Source: Clostridia bacterium (lineage in GTDB: Bacteria; Bacillota; Clostridia; Oscillospirales; CAG-272). From it: a stretch of 64,000 nt of DNA. Of the stretch, positions 1-9,050 are shown one piece after another (positions within the stretch are counted from its first letter, which is position 1; the number at the start of each line of letters is the position of its first letter). The stretch covers positions 1 to 64,000 of the forward strand of contig JAFYBN010000068.1 in assembly GCA_017540175.1 (NCBI GenBank). Direction: 5' to 3'. Both the position numbers and the translations under genes were made by a program. Under the pieces are notes generated by a model. The model did not search any database, was not told where the DNA came from, and was given only the letters and a program-made list of their open reading frames with translations.

Positions 1-206
1 CCCGAGGTCCCGAGATTCGCGCGGAGCGCGAACTCTCCGACCTCGGAACACCCAAGACTTTGAAAGAGTTCCTCTTTTTGGTACTTTTGGGTTCAGCTTG
101 CTGAACCGGCTCCTCTGATAAAGGAGAAAAAGTACGGCTGTTGGCTCTGAATAGCAAGCAGGCTGTTGCATTTCTCCATTTTCTGGAGGTTAATGCAACA
201 GCCCCA
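1..206 (-). repeat. Truncated copy of ~290 bp hairpin-rich 3' repeat (family 2)
   Basis: Read on the minus strand, this stretch begins 8 bases after the oxidoreductase stop codon and matches the repeat at 41906-42192, which likewise follows a stop codon. It opens with a strong hairpin (161-172 pairing with 192-203, arm GGCTGTTGCATT), followed by small palindromes including GGTTCAGCTTGCTGAACC. The palindrome CCGAGGTC/GACCTCGG at the window edge holds in its loop a second hairpin built on GCGCGGAGCGC, which the other copy lacks. It may act as a 3' end or terminator element. The left end is cut by the window. Confidence 0.75.
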
Positions 207-213
207 AGCTGTT

Positions 214-1326
214 TCAGAACTGGGCGTCCAGCACGCCGTGTTCCATCTTCGGATTCATCAGCGGCTGACGCTCGAAGCGGGACTCGATCGGGATCTCGTG
301 CCCCACGCGTCCGCTTTCGGCAAAGCCCTCCATGATCTCGAGCACGTGGAAGGTCTGGTTCGAGTTCGCGCGGAACGGTCTGCCGCACTGAAGCGCCTTC
401 GCCATGTCGGCAAGCCCGAGCGCGCGGCTGTTCATCGCGTAATCGAACATGAGCTCGATCTCCTTCACGTCCTCGCCGGGCTTATAGAGCTTCACGGGAC
501 CGCCGAAGCCGTTCGGATCGGGGACGAAAAGCGTGCCCTTCGTGCCGTAGACCTCGAGCCGCGCCTGTCCGGGATAATACACGTCGAACGTGGTGTACAG
601 CGTTCCGACCGCGCCGTTCACAAAGCGCATATTGCCCGCGTAGAGCGTCGGGACGTCGACCTTCACGATCTCGCCGTAATGCGGCTGGCTCGTGATGAGG
701 CGTTCCGGGAAGGTCGTGCGGGTCATCGCCGAAACCGCTTCCACGTTGCCGCAGAGATTCACAAGCGCCGTGAGGTAGTACGGACCCATATCGAACATGG
801 GGCCGCCGCCGTACTTGTAGTAGAACGCCGGATCGGGATGCCAGGTCTCGTGCCCGTGGCAGATCATGAAGCCCGCGCAGCCCACGATGTCGCCGATCTC
901 GCCGTCGTCGATGAGCTTGCGGCAGGTCTGGATGCCCGCGCCGAGGAAGGTGTCCGGCGCGCCGCCGACCCAGAGACCCTTTTCCTTCGCCTTCGCCATG
1001 ATCTTTTTGCCCTCTTCGAGGGACGCGCCGAGGGGCTTCTCGCAGTACACGGGCTTGCCCGCGTCCAGCGCCGCCATCGTGACATCGAAATGCTCGTAGG
1101 GGCGGGTGATGTTCAGAACGATATCGACCTCGGGATCGGCGAAGAGCTCGTACATGTCGCCATAGAGCTTCGGGATGTTGTAGTTCTTCACCGCGTTCTC
1201 CGCCCGCTCGCGGATGAGGTCGCACACGCCGATGATCTCGATTTCCTTGAAACGCTTCGTGATGTTTTCGAGGTAGATGCCGCTGATCGCGCCGCATCCC
1301 ACAAATCCGATCTTGACAGTTGCCAT
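214..1326 (-). CDS. Gfo/Idh/MocA family NAD(P)-dependent oxidoreductase
   Basis: This 370-residue protein is a cytosolic sugar or sugar-derivative dehydrogenase of the Gfo/Idh/MocA family. The N-terminal Rossmann fold shows GFVGCGAIS (residues 7-15). The family signature EKPLG sits at 96-100 and supplies the catalytic lysine. The C-terminal half is the usual beta-sheet domain, with GGGPMFDMGPYYLTAL near residue 175. It is the last gene of a minus-strand operon with GH3, xylulokinase and ThuA-like genes, so oxidation of a plant-derived sugar is likely. ThuA-like and Gfo/Idh/MocA genes often occur together in sugar operons. Substrate cannot be told from sequence. It starts 33 bases after the histidine phosphatase stop. 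Confidence 0.93.
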   Translation of the reverse strand: MATVKIGFVGCGAISGIYLENITKRFKEIEIIGVCDLIRERAENAVKNYNIPKLYGDMYELFADPEVDIVLNITRPYEHFDVTMAALDAGKPVYCEKPLGASLEEGKKIMAKAKEKGLWVGGAPDTFLGAGIQTCRKLIDDGEIGDIVGCAGFMICHGHETWHPDPAFYYKYGGGPMFDMGPYYLTALVNLCGNVEAVSAMTRTTFPERLITSQPHYGEIVKVDVPTLYAGNMRFVNGAVGTLYTTFDVYYPGQARLEVYGTKGTLFVPDPNGFGGPVKLYKPGEDVKEIELMFDYAMNSRALGLADMAKALQCGRPFRANSNQTFHVLEIMEGFAESGRVGHEIPIESRFERQPLMNPKMEHGVLDAQF

Positions 1327-1359
1327 GTTATCCTCCGTTGTATTTTCAGTTCATTCGCT

Positions 1360-1944
1360 TCAGCGTTTTTTGTCGACGAAAAGCAGCTCTTCCCTGCCGA
1401 CGTATTTCTCCCCGTCGAAATCCAGCCGGATTACCCATGGCATCCATGATCTGATCCGCCGAAAGCCGCGGTAATCCCACGCGGGATCATAGAAATGGAG
1501 AATGACGGAAAGGGCCGTTCCGTGCGTGCCGAAAAGGACGCTTTCGCCCCGGTGTCCGGCGAGCAGCCTGGAAAAGGCGCGCATGTTCCGCTCCTCAACG
1601 GACCGCAGGCATTCCCCGCCCGGCTCCGCGAAATCGAAGTCCGCCCACCGCATCCGGATCAGCTCGTCGTACCGCCCCGCGGTCTCTCCGACCTTTCGTT
1701 CCCGAAAGTCCTCGTCCGTCTCGATCGTCAGCCCGTGTCCCGCGGCGCATTCACGGATCGTATCGAGGCTGCGCAGATAGGGGCTTGAGACGGCGGCGTC
1801 CAGCGGAACGGCGGAAAGCAGCTCCGTCACCCGGCGCGCGTCCTCCCTGCCTTCCGCGGACAGGGGCCTCTCCCGGTCGATCGTATAATCCGCGACGGGG
1901 AGCGCGTGCCGGACGCAGTAAACCTTCGTGGACGCGCCGGTCAT
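1360..1944 (-). CDS. Histidine phosphatase family protein (phosphoglycerate mutase-like)
   Basis: A 194-residue member of the histidine phosphatase superfamily, which forms a phosphohistidine intermediate. The N-terminal motif reads RHALP rather than the common RHG, and the second catalytic histidine is in GTHGTA near residue 153. The ATG at 1944 shares one base with the TGA of the upstream ThuA-like gene (TGATG arrangement), so it is translationally coupled. A TTG one codon earlier is possible but less likely. The likely role is dephosphorylation of a small phosphorylated metabolite, perhaps a sugar phosphate given the xylose operon. The substrate is not determined. Confidence 0.85.
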   Translation of the reverse strand: MTGASTKVYCVRHALPVADYTIDRERPLSAEGREDARRVTELLSAVPLDAAVSSPYLRSLDTIRECAAGHGLTIETDEDFRERKVGETAGRYDELIRMRWADFDFAEPGGECLRSVEERNMRAFSRLLAGHRGESVLFGTHGTALSVILHFYDPAWDYRGFRRIRSWMPWVIRLDFDGEKYVGREELLFVDKKR

Positions 1945-2666
1945 CAATACATTTTCGCGTTGTTGAGGAAGCGGTCGGGGGTGAGCCCCTTGTCGAGAAC
2001 GACCTGACGGCCCTCCGCCGCCCAGAGCATGCCGCGCTTCATCAGGATCTCCGCGTTCGGGGATTTGTCAAAGACGTCGTCGTGATGCCCGAGGGAGGTG
2101 TAGAAGACGCGCCCGAGACCCCAGAACTTCGTCCACGCGACGGGCATGTCCACGGGCTTGTTGGAGGCGTGATAATAGGTCACGAGCGGGAAGCGCGTGG
2201 TCGCCAGCACCTCGATGGACGGGTCGACGTGGAGATAATAGTGCTCGGAGCAGACCTTGAAGTCCTCGAGCCCCTCCACGATGGGGGAAGAGCCGTGGCA
2301 GATGTTGACGGTGTATTCGATGCCGTCGCCGCCCGGATGGCTCACCCACTGGCCGCCCGTCATGAACTGCCATTCGGTGTCCTGCCGGAAGGAGTCGCAC
2401 ATGCCGCCGTGGCAGCCTGCGAGCCCCACGCCTGCGCCGACCGCCTTCGCGATGGAGCGGGAGCATTCCCACGGAATGGAGCCCATCGTCCAGCAGGCGA
2501 CGAGCAGGTGGTATTCGAGCAGCTTTTCGGTGTCCTTCAGGCAGTCGAGGGTGTCGGAGATCTCCGCCTCGTAGCCCTCTTCCTCCATCAGGCGCGCGAA
2601 CCGCTTCGAGGTCAGCTGCGGCTCGTGCCCGTCCCAGCCGCCCTGAAAGATCAGAACCTTTCTCAT
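1944..2666 (-). CDS. ThuA-like domain protein
   Basis: A 240-residue ThuA-like protein with a class I glutamine amidotransferase-like fold, a family first linked to trehalose utilisation and common in sugar operons beside Gfo/Idh/MocA dehydrogenases. Recognisable stretches are the start VLIFQGGWDGHEP, the nucleophile-elbow region VGLAGCHGGMCDSF with a cysteine, and the C-terminal ARVFYTSLGHHDDVF-like segment (here GRVFYTSLGHHDDVF). The ATG at 2666 has a GGAGG site 7 bases upstream and overlaps the stop of the small membrane protein by 4 bases (ATGA). It is cytosolic, with no signal peptide. The catalytic activity of the family is poorly known, so only the fold is asserted. Confidence 0.9.
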   Translation of the reverse strand: MRKVLIFQGGWDGHEPQLTSKRFARLMEEEGYEAEISDTLDCLKDTEKLLEYHLLVACWTMGSIPWECSRSIAKAVGAGVGLAGCHGGMCDSFRQDTEWQFMTGGQWVSHPGGDGIEYTVNICHGSSPIVEGLEDFKVCSEHYYLHVDPSIEVLATTRFPLVTYYHASNKPVDMPVAWTKFWGLGRVFYTSLGHHDDVFDKSPNAEILMKRGMLWAAEGRQVVLDKGLTPDRFLNNAKMY

Positions 2667-2917
2667 TGTTTGTCCTCCCTTTGTTTGGTTTCGTTTTCAG
2701 ACCGGTACTTCCGGTCAAACTTTACATAAATGCGGAAGAGGAGACAGGGGACCAGCACGACGAACGCGCCCGCCATGATATAAGCCGCGGGCCGCATCCG
2801 CTCGGGGTCCGCTCCGTGTCCGAAGATCTCTATGCCGAGATAAAGCCACGAGATGAGAAAGACAAGTCCCGCGGCGACCGCGGCGATGAGGACTGCCGTC
2901 CGGATCTTCTTTTCCAT
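2663..2917 (-). CDS. Small two-helix membrane protein, function unknown
   Basis: This 84-residue protein has two hydrophobic segments (about residues 7-26 and 43-60) separated by a short hydrophilic loop and followed by a charged tail, so it should be a small integral membrane protein. I chose the ATG at 2917, 11 bases after the kinase stop. GGAGG lies only 3 bases before it, which is close for a ribosome binding site, so the start is not certain. Its stop overlaps the ThuA start (ATGA). I do not recognise a family. Tight coupling on both sides argues that it is a real gene of the sugar operon. Confidence 0.65.
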   Translation of the reverse strand: MEKKIRTAVLIAAVAAGLVFLISWLYLGIEIFGHGADPERMRPAAYIMAGAFVVLVPCLLFRIYVKFDRKYRSENETKQREDKQ

Positions 2918-2928
2918 AAGCCTCCGTT

Positions 2929-3837
2929 TCACGCCTCTGTGTACCACGACGGCACCGGATTTGTCATATTCTCATACCATCCCAGCACCGCCGCGGCCTG
3001 AGCCGTCATCGTTCTGATCTCCCGCTCGCCGAAGGGGATCGCCCAATAAAGAGACGACAGGGTGTTCGACGCGATATACAGCGCGAGCAGCCGCCAGAAC
3101 AGCTCCGGTACATGCTCCGGTCCGCCGAAATACCCGTCCACCCGTCCGCGTGCGAAAGCGGGGGCGCATCCGGCGCACCACACGATGCGGTTGAATTCCT
3201 CCCACGGGTCGCCGAAGTCCTCGCGGTTGAAGTCGATGACCGTCAGCCGCCCGGGGAATTCCCCCCGCCGCTCAAACATCATGTTTCCGACGTGGTAGTC
3301 TCCGTGCTGGCAGGCGTTCGGACGCCCTCCGAGGAGCGGACGCGTCTCTTCGATATACCGGAAAAGGTGCGCGTCGCCTTCGATGCGCAGCGGACAGTCG
3401 AGATACCCCTTGATCTTGCGGTCGAGCTTCGCATTGAACTTCGCTTCCCAATCGGGCAGACCTCGGCGCGTGTCCTCCGGGATCGGCAGGGAGTGGATGA
3501 GCCGGAGGATCCGCCCGGCTTTCAGTCCCTCTTCGTACTGCGCCTCCGGCGTGAGCCGCGGCAGGACCGCTTCCGCGTCCTCGCCGTCGATCCAGCGTTG
3601 AACGGCGTACACGCCGCCCTCGCGCCCGGGCCATTCTCCGAATTCGCAGGTCTCGCACATCGGCACGCCGAGTCGGGCATACGCCTTCTGCCGCTCAAAC
3701 CACGGGAACCATTTTTCGTGGGTCCCCTCCGGCATCACGCGCAGGAGGAACACCTCCCCCTCCGCCGTGACCGCGCGGTATTTCCGGTCGTGGGACCAGC
3801 CCTTTTCGATCAGGGTTAATGAGACAAATTCCGTCAC
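2929..3837 (-). CDS. APH-family small-molecule kinase (aminoglycoside phosphotransferase fold)
   Basis: A 302-residue protein kinase-like phosphotransferase. The catalytic loop appears as CQHGDYHVGNMMF near residue 178, matching the HGDxHxxN motif of the APH/choline kinase group. The metal-binding segment is VIDFNREDFGDP about 20 residues later. The start is GTG at 3837, overlapping the xylulokinase stop by 4 bases (GTGA) without a clear ribosome binding site, so translation is probably coupled. Its place inside a xylose operon argues for phosphorylation of a sugar or another metabolite rather than antibiotic resistance. That is inference, and resistance is not excluded. Confidence 0.88.
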   Translation of the reverse strand: MTEFVSLTLIEKGWSHDRKYRAVTAEGEVFLLRVMPEGTHEKWFPWFERQKAYARLGVPMCETCEFGEWPGREGGVYAVQRWIDGEDAEAVLPRLTPEAQYEEGLKAGRILRLIHSLPIPEDTRRGLPDWEAKFNAKLDRKIKGYLDCPLRIEGDAHLFRYIEETRPLLGGRPNACQHGDYHVGNMMFERRGEFPGRLTVIDFNREDFGDPWEEFNRIVWCAGCAPAFARGRVDGYFGGPEHVPELFWRLLALYIASNTLSSLYWAIPFGEREIRTMTAQAAAVLGWYENMTNPVPSWYTEA

Positions 3838-5360
3838 AGCGCCGAGAGCGCGTCAAATTCGGCTTTCAGCGCCGGGTAGAGCTTATCGTAAATCTCGTAG
3901 AACTTCATGTATTCCGCGTGCCGCGCCGCGTCGCACGGAATAGTGTCCTTCGGCTTGACGATCGCGTCGCAGGCGTCCTTGACCGACGGATACAGTCCCG
4001 CTCCGACCATGGCGAGGATCGCCACGCCGAGCGCCGGTCCCTCATCGGACAGCACTCTCGTCACCGGAACGCCGTACACGTCGGCGAGCATCTGCCGCCA
4101 GAACGGGCTCTTGCCGCCGCCGCCGCAGATCTTCATGTCGCCCGGGTTCACGCCCATGCCGTCGAGCACGCCGAGGCAGTCCTTCAGCGAATAGGACACG
4201 CCCTCGAGCACCGCGCGGATGAGGTCGCCGCGGGTGTGCATCGCGGAAAGCCCCACGAAGCCGCCGCGGACGTTCGCGTCGAGGTGCGGCGTCCGCTCGC
4301 CCATGAGGTAGGGCATGTAGAGCAGGCGGTTCGCGCCGATGGGGGACTGTGCCGCCTCGGCGTCCATGATCTTATAGGGATCGACGTCCTGTTTTTCCGC
4401 CTCCGCGATCTCCGGTCCGCAGACCGTGTCCCTGAGCCAGCGGAGGGAGAGCCCCGCTGCCTGCGTCACGCCCATGACGTGCCACGCGCCCGGAACGGCG
4501 CAGCAGAAGGTGTGCACCCGTCCCTTCGGGTCGATGGTGATCTTGTCCGTGTGCGCGAAAACGACGCCGGAGGTGCCGACGGTGGTGAACGCGCGTCCGT
4601 CCGCAACTACGCCCATGCCGATGGCGGCGGCCGCGTTGTCGCCCGCGCCGCCGACGACCGGCGTTCCGGGGAGAAGCCCCGTCAGCGCCGCCGCCTCTTC
4701 GGTCACGCATCCCGTGATCTCGGGGGATTCGTACACCTTCGCGAGCAGAGCCTTGTCGATCCCGAGCGCGTCAAGCAGCTCGTCCGACCAGCACCGTCCC
4801 GGCACGTCGAGCAGCTGCATGCCGGACGCGTCGGAGACCTCGGTCGCATATTCGCCGGTGAGCATCAGCCGCACATAGTCCTTCGGCAGAAGGATGTGGC
4901 GGCATTTTTCATAGATTTCGGGTTCGTTCTTCTTCACCCACATGATCTTCGACGCGGTGAAGCCCGTGAGCGCCGGGTTCGCGGTGATGCGGATGAGCTC
5001 GTCCCGCCCGCCGATCAGCCGCTCGATGTCCTCGCATTCCGCCGCCGTTCTCTGATCGCACCAGATGATGGACGGACGCAGGACCGCGTTCGTCTCGTCG
5101 AGCATCACAAGCCCGTGCATCTGCCCGGAAAGTCCCACGCCGACGATGTCCGCAGGGGAGACGCCGGATTTTTCGATCACGGTCTTCGTCGTCTTCGCGG
5201 AGGCGCCCCACCAGTCCGCGGGGTCCTGCTCCGCCCAGCCGTTTTTGGGCTGGGACATGGGATATTCGATCGTCGACGAAGCGATAACTCCGCCCTTTTC
5301 GTCAAAGAGGACCGTTTTCGTGCCGGAGGTGCCGATGTCGATGCCGATTACGTATTTCAT
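3834..5360 (-). CDS. xylB: Xylulokinase
   Basis: A 508-residue FGGY-family carbohydrate kinase, closest by eye to xylulokinase, which phosphorylates D-xylulose for entry into the pentose phosphate pathway. The N-terminal phosphate loop reads YVIGIDIGTSGTKTVLFD. SGQMHGLVMLD (about residues 75-85) is the xylulokinase-type substrate region, and GGGGKSPFWRQMLAD near residue 428 is the second FGGY signature. Length fits the family (about 480-510). ATG at 5360 was preferred because GGGAG lies 8 bases upstream; earlier in-frame starts lack this. The neighbouring GH3 enzyme would supply xylose. No xylose isomerase gene is present in the window. Confidence 0.93.
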   Translation of the reverse strand: MKYVIGIDIGTSGTKTVLFDEKGGVIASSTIEYPMSQPKNGWAEQDPADWWGASAKTTKTVIEKSGVSPADIVGVGLSGQMHGLVMLDETNAVLRPSIIWCDQRTAAECEDIERLIGGRDELIRITANPALTGFTASKIMWVKKNEPEIYEKCRHILLPKDYVRLMLTGEYATEVSDASGMQLLDVPGRCWSDELLDALGIDKALLAKVYESPEITGCVTEEAAALTGLLPGTPVVGGAGDNAAAAIGMGVVADGRAFTTVGTSGVVFAHTDKITIDPKGRVHTFCCAVPGAWHVMGVTQAAGLSLRWLRDTVCGPEIAEAEKQDVDPYKIMDAEAAQSPIGANRLLYMPYLMGERTPHLDANVRGGFVGLSAMHTRGDLIRAVLEGVSYSLKDCLGVLDGMGVNPGDMKICGGGGKSPFWRQMLADVYGVPVTRVLSDEGPALGVAILAMVGAGLYPSVKDACDAIVKPKDTIPCDAARHAEYMKFYEIYDKLYPALKAEFDALSAL

Positions 5361-5430
5361 CTTGCTGACTCCCTTCTTCATTTCGGATCGGTTTTTTGAG
5401 CGCGCCGCGCCCACGGTTCCGAGCCGTTCG

Positions 5431-7527
5431 TTATTTGATTTTCACGCACAGCGGGGCGAAACCGGTGAGCTTTTCAGAAAGCGCGTCCGGCTGGCTGCCG
5501 CCGACGTACAGGGCGATCTCCCCGTCCGGAGCGACCCGCGAGCCGTCCTCGAGCACCGCCGAGACCCAGTATTTCGGCACGTCGAGCGCGACGGATTTTT
5601 CCTCCCCGGCGGCGAGCTCCACCGCCGCGAGGGCGCAGAGCTGGAAGTTCGGGGTCGGCGTTCTGCTGTCGGTATAGCGGGCGTAGACCTGCGCCTTTTC
5701 AACGCCGTCCATCGCGCCGTCGTTCTTCACGGTGAAGCGCACCGTGTAAGCGTCCTCACCCTCAGCGCAGAGGCATGCGTCGGAATAGGTGAATTTCGTG
5801 TAGCTGAGCCCGTATCCGAAGGGATAGAGCGGCTCCTTATCGAGGTAGCGGTACGTTCTCCCCTTCATGTCGTAGTCGACGAACGGGGGCAGCTCGTCCT
5901 CTTCGTGATAGAAGGTGACGGGCAGGCGCCCGCTCGGAGAATAGACGCCGGCGACCAGCTCCGCCGCCGCCAGCCCTCCCACGGCGCCCGGATACCACGC
6001 TTCGATGATCGCGTGGGCTTTCTTTGTGATCTTCTCGCCGAGGTCGATGGCGCTGCCGCTCATGAGCAGCACGATCACGTTTTCGCAGGCGTCGCAGATC
6101 TCCTCCGCGAGCAGCTTCTGCGTCGTGGGCAGGGCGAGGGTCTTCTTGTCGCCGTTGTCGAAGAATTCGTTGCGGGTCCCGTTTTCCTCGCCCTCGATGG
6201 TGCAGTCCAGCCCGAGGCAGAGCACGGTGACGTCCGCCTCCTTCGCGTAGGCGACGCCTTCGGAGCGCATGTTGAGGAAGCCTCCGCAGTCGTTCCACTT
6301 TTCGAGCCAGATGTTCGACCCCTTCGCCGCGCGGACGTTCGCGTTTTTGAAGACCCTGCGGAAGCCGTCCGCGGGGGTGATGTACTCGGACGCCATGCCG
6401 TTGTAATTGCCCTCGAGCGCGACCTGGTTCATGGCGTTCGGACCGATGACCGCGATGATCTTCTCCGTCGCGGGATCGAGCGGCAAATAGCCGTCGTTCT
6501 TGAGCAGGACCATCGCCTCGCGCGCCGTCTTGAGGTTCAGCTCCCGGTGCTCCCGGCAGTCGAGCTTCGAGAGCGGGATGTCGGCATAGGGACGCTCCTC
6601 CTCAAATTCGCCGAGCAGGTACCGGATCGTGAAGAGCCCGGCTGCCGCCTCGGTGAGGTCCTCGTCGGTGATGAGATCCTGCTCGTACGCCTCGAGCAGA
6701 TGGCGGAACGAGTTGCCGCAGTTTAACTGGCAGCCGGATTTCAGCGCGTCCGCCGCCGCCTCGACGATGGTGTTCGTATAGTGATGATAGGCGTAAATAT
6801 CGTTGATCGCGCCGCAGTCGGAGACGAAATAGCCCTCAAAGCCCCATTTCTCTCTCAGCACCTCGCGGATCATGGGCATCGCGCAGCAGGGCTTGCCGAA
6901 GAGGCGGTTGTACGCGCCCATGACGCCGGACACGCCGGATTTCACCGTCCACTCGAACGCGGGGAGGTAGGTCTCCCACAGATCGTGCTGCGAAACGACG
7001 GCGTCGAAGGTGTGACGCAGCGGCTCAGGGCCGGAGTGCACGGCGAAGTGCTTCGAGCAGGCGGAGGCTTTCAGGAATTCTCCCTCGCCCTGAATGCCGC
7101 GGACGTAGTTCATGCCCATCTGCGCGGTGAGGAAGGGATCCTCGCCGAAGGTCTCCTGTCCGCGTCCCCATCTCGGGTCGCGGAAAATATTGATGTTCGG
7201 CGTCCAGTAGGTCAGCCCCTTGTAGATGTCGCGGTCGCCCCATTCCACGCTCTTGTTGTATTTGGCGCGTCCTTCGGTGGACACCGCCTCGCCGACCTCG
7301 CCGATGAGGGCGGGATCAAAGGTGGACGCCAGCGCGATGGCGTGGGGGAACACGGTCGCCATGCCGGACCGCGCGACGCCGTGGGATGCCTCGTTCCACC
7401 AGTTGTACTCGTGGATGCCGAGCCGCTCGATGGCGGGAGATTCGTTCAGAAGCTGGGAAATCTTTTCTTCCGGGGTCATCTGCGCGACGAGCGCGGCGGC
7501 TTTCTGTCTCGCTTCGGTCATGTTCAT
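5431..7527 (-). CDS. Glycoside hydrolase family 3 (beta-xylosidase/beta-glucosidase type)
   Basis: A 698-residue GH3 enzyme with no signal peptide, so probably cytosolic and acting on imported oligosaccharides. The (beta/alpha)8 domain shows NEASHGVARSG (45-55), FRDPRWGRGQETFGEDP (115-131), KHFAVHSGPE (159-168) and the nucleophile in FVSDCGAINDI with Asp at 237. The sandwich domain and a C-terminal fibronectin III-like domain follow. The NEASHG and GRGQETFGEDP motifs resemble beta-xylosidases of the family, and xylulokinase is the next gene, so xylo-oligosaccharide hydrolysis is most likely. ATG at 7527 is favoured by AGAGGAA upstream. Beta-glucosidase activity cannot be ruled out. Confidence 0.92.
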   Translation of the reverse strand: MNMTEARQKAAALVAQMTPEEKISQLLNESPAIERLGIHEYNWWNEASHGVARSGMATVFPHAIALASTFDPALIGEVGEAVSTEGRAKYNKSVEWGDRDIYKGLTYWTPNINIFRDPRWGRGQETFGEDPFLTAQMGMNYVRGIQGEGEFLKASACSKHFAVHSGPEPLRHTFDAVVSQHDLWETYLPAFEWTVKSGVSGVMGAYNRLFGKPCCAMPMIREVLREKWGFEGYFVSDCGAINDIYAYHHYTNTIVEAAADALKSGCQLNCGNSFRHLLEAYEQDLITDEDLTEAAAGLFTIRYLLGEFEEERPYADIPLSKLDCREHRELNLKTAREAMVLLKNDGYLPLDPATEKIIAVIGPNAMNQVALEGNYNGMASEYITPADGFRRVFKNANVRAAKGSNIWLEKWNDCGGFLNMRSEGVAYAKEADVTVLCLGLDCTIEGEENGTRNEFFDNGDKKTLALPTTQKLLAEEICDACENVIVLLMSGSAIDLGEKITKKAHAIIEAWYPGAVGGLAAAELVAGVYSPSGRLPVTFYHEEDELPPFVDYDMKGRTYRYLDKEPLYPFGYGLSYTKFTYSDACLCAEGEDAYTVRFTVKNDGAMDGVEKAQVYARYTDSRTPTPNFQLCALAAVELAAGEEKSVALDVPKYWVSAVLEDGSRVAPDGEIALYVGGSQPDALSEKLTGFAPLCVKIK

Positions 7528-7585
7528 GGGCTCTGTTCCTCGTCTTTCATTTGTTTTCGGGATGCGCGGCATTTTTTGCAGTTGT

Positions 7586-9049
7586 TTATTCGTCTTCTTT
7601 TTCCCGCTGTCTGCTCTTCACGACGGTCAGCGCGGCGATGATGACCGCGAGCACGCCGCAGACGATGAGAACGGGAAGGAGTCCGGGCGTCGTATCCCCG
7701 TTCGCTTCGGCGGTCCGGGCGTCCGGAGACCCTGTTCCGTCGGCTTCGCTCTCGGGCGCGGTGTTCGCCGCCGTTCCTGAGAGACGCTTCGGGGATTCGT
7801 AATTGACGAGCGTATCCTTATCGACGACCGGTACGTCCTGCGGATGCTTTTCCGCCTCCTTCACGCCCGCGTCCGTGGAACAGACGAGGAGCTCGGAGAC
7901 CTGGCACACGCCGGATTTCGTGCTTTTGTTCGTGAAGCGGAGATAGCGGTAGGGTCCCGCGTCCTCGACCGGGACCGAGAAATACGTGTAGTTCACCTCT
8001 TTGAAGAAGGTCTCGTCCCCCGCGAGAATGGTTTCCCAGTTCTTGTGGTCGTTCGAGCCCTCGATCTTCCAGTCGTCGGGGGCGCGCCCGTTGTAGGGAT
8101 CGTTGTCGTTCGCGGTCGCCATGATGATCCCGTCGATGACCATTCTCGTGCGGAGCATGGCGATGGATTCCATCGGGAAGGACCCGGTGCAGAACTTCGT
8201 GCCGACGTTGCCGTCCCACAGGTTGCCCGGTCCCTCTCCGCCGTAGCCGTCCGAACCCTCGCGGAAGACGTATTCCGTCACAAGGGTGCGGTTGATGGCG
8301 GAGGCCGCCTCCTGCGCGGTCGGATAGCCGCTTGAGGAAACGCTCGCGGAGCGGCGCAGCTTGCAGAAGGTCCACGACGAGCTGTCGTCAAACGCCTCGC
8401 CGAGCATATCCGACCAGTTGAGGCGGCAGGCGAGCGAGCCGTCCTTCGCCATATCGTTGTACTGGAAATCGAGCAGGATCTCATCCGTCTCGGAGAGCAC
8501 GAGGGTGTGGGGCACGTAGCGGAATTCGATCACGGGATGCCCGTCTTCGTTTTGCCCGAACGCCATCTCATAATCCCGGAGCGCGGGACCGAGCAGGGGA
8601 TAGAAGGATTTGCCGAGGGCGGGGGTGAGGGAGATCACGGTCTGGTACCCCTCGGAGGTCGGCCCGAAATACCCGAGCTCGTCGATGTACAGATAGATCG
8701 AATCGTTCTTGCCGGAATCGGCGGGCTGATCGAGCACAAGATCGTCGTCGACGATCTCAAAGAGGAAGTACAGCGCCTCGTTGTCCCACAGGACGGAGAC
8801 AAACGCGGCGCTCGCGCCCGCTTTGCCCTTCTCTCCTCCGGTGATGTAGCCGAGCTTCTGGCGGTCGGCGCGGCCCCAGATCAGATCGACCTGGCCGTCG
8901 ATGACGGGAGTGCCGGTGGAAATGCCCATGTTCTCCCCGATCGCCGCGGCGGGGACGGCAAGCGCGAGAAGGAGCGCTGAGGCAAGGGCGATGAGCGTGA
9001 GACGCCGGGCGGCTGTATGCAGGTGTTTCAATACGGCGGTTCCTTTCAT
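7586..9049 (-). CDS. Surface-anchored carbohydrate-binding protein (CBM9-like plus F5/8 type C domains)
   Basis: A 487-residue exported protein without a catalytic domain. After a basic N-terminus and hydrophobic core ending AVPAAA, residues about 45-240 resemble the DOMON/CBM9-like fold (INGT-like start TPVIDGQVDLIWGRADRQ, then WDNEALYFLFEIVDDD). Residues about 260-410 resemble an F5/8 type C (CBM32-like) domain with NLWDGNVGTKFCT and YRYLRFTNKS. The end is a transmembrane helix (LLPVLIVCGVLAVIIAALTVV) and a charged tail, giving a cell-surface anchor. It heads the xylan operon and probably captures xylan. TTG at 9031 is an alternative start, with AAAGGA 9 bases upstream and a cleaner signal peptide. 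Confidence 0.82.
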   Translation of the reverse strand: MKGTAVLKHLHTAARRLTLIALASALLLALAVPAAAIGENMGISTGTPVIDGQVDLIWGRADRQKLGYITGGEKGKAGASAAFVSVLWDNEALYFLFEIVDDDLVLDQPADSGKNDSIYLYIDELGYFGPTSEGYQTVISLTPALGKSFYPLLGPALRDYEMAFGQNEDGHPVIEFRYVPHTLVLSETDEILLDFQYNDMAKDGSLACRLNWSDMLGEAFDDSSSWTFCKLRRSASVSSSGYPTAQEAASAINRTLVTEYVFREGSDGYGGEGPGNLWDGNVGTKFCTGSFPMESIAMLRTRMVIDGIIMATANDNDPYNGRAPDDWKIEGSNDHKNWETILAGDETFFKEVNYTYFSVPVEDAGPYRYLRFTNKSTKSGVCQVSELLVCSTDAGVKEAEKHPQDVPVVDKDTLVNYESPKRLSGTAANTAPESEADGTGSPDARTAEANGDTTPGLLPVLIVCGVLAVIIAALTVVKSRQREKEDE

Positions 9050-9050
9050 G

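Noticed and set aside
2929..3837. Aminoglycoside resistance gene
   Set aside because: The fold is APH-like, but the gene is an internal, overlapping member of a sugar operon, and nothing specific for aminoglycosides was recognised.
3819..5399. 526-residue open frame antisense to xylulokinase, and similar long antisense frames such as 11082-12689, 20387-21370 and 55103-56770
   Set aside because: These are GC-rich shadow frames: Arg/Ala/Gly/His-rich with no family motifs, no suitable ribosome binding sites, and fully inside well-supported genes.
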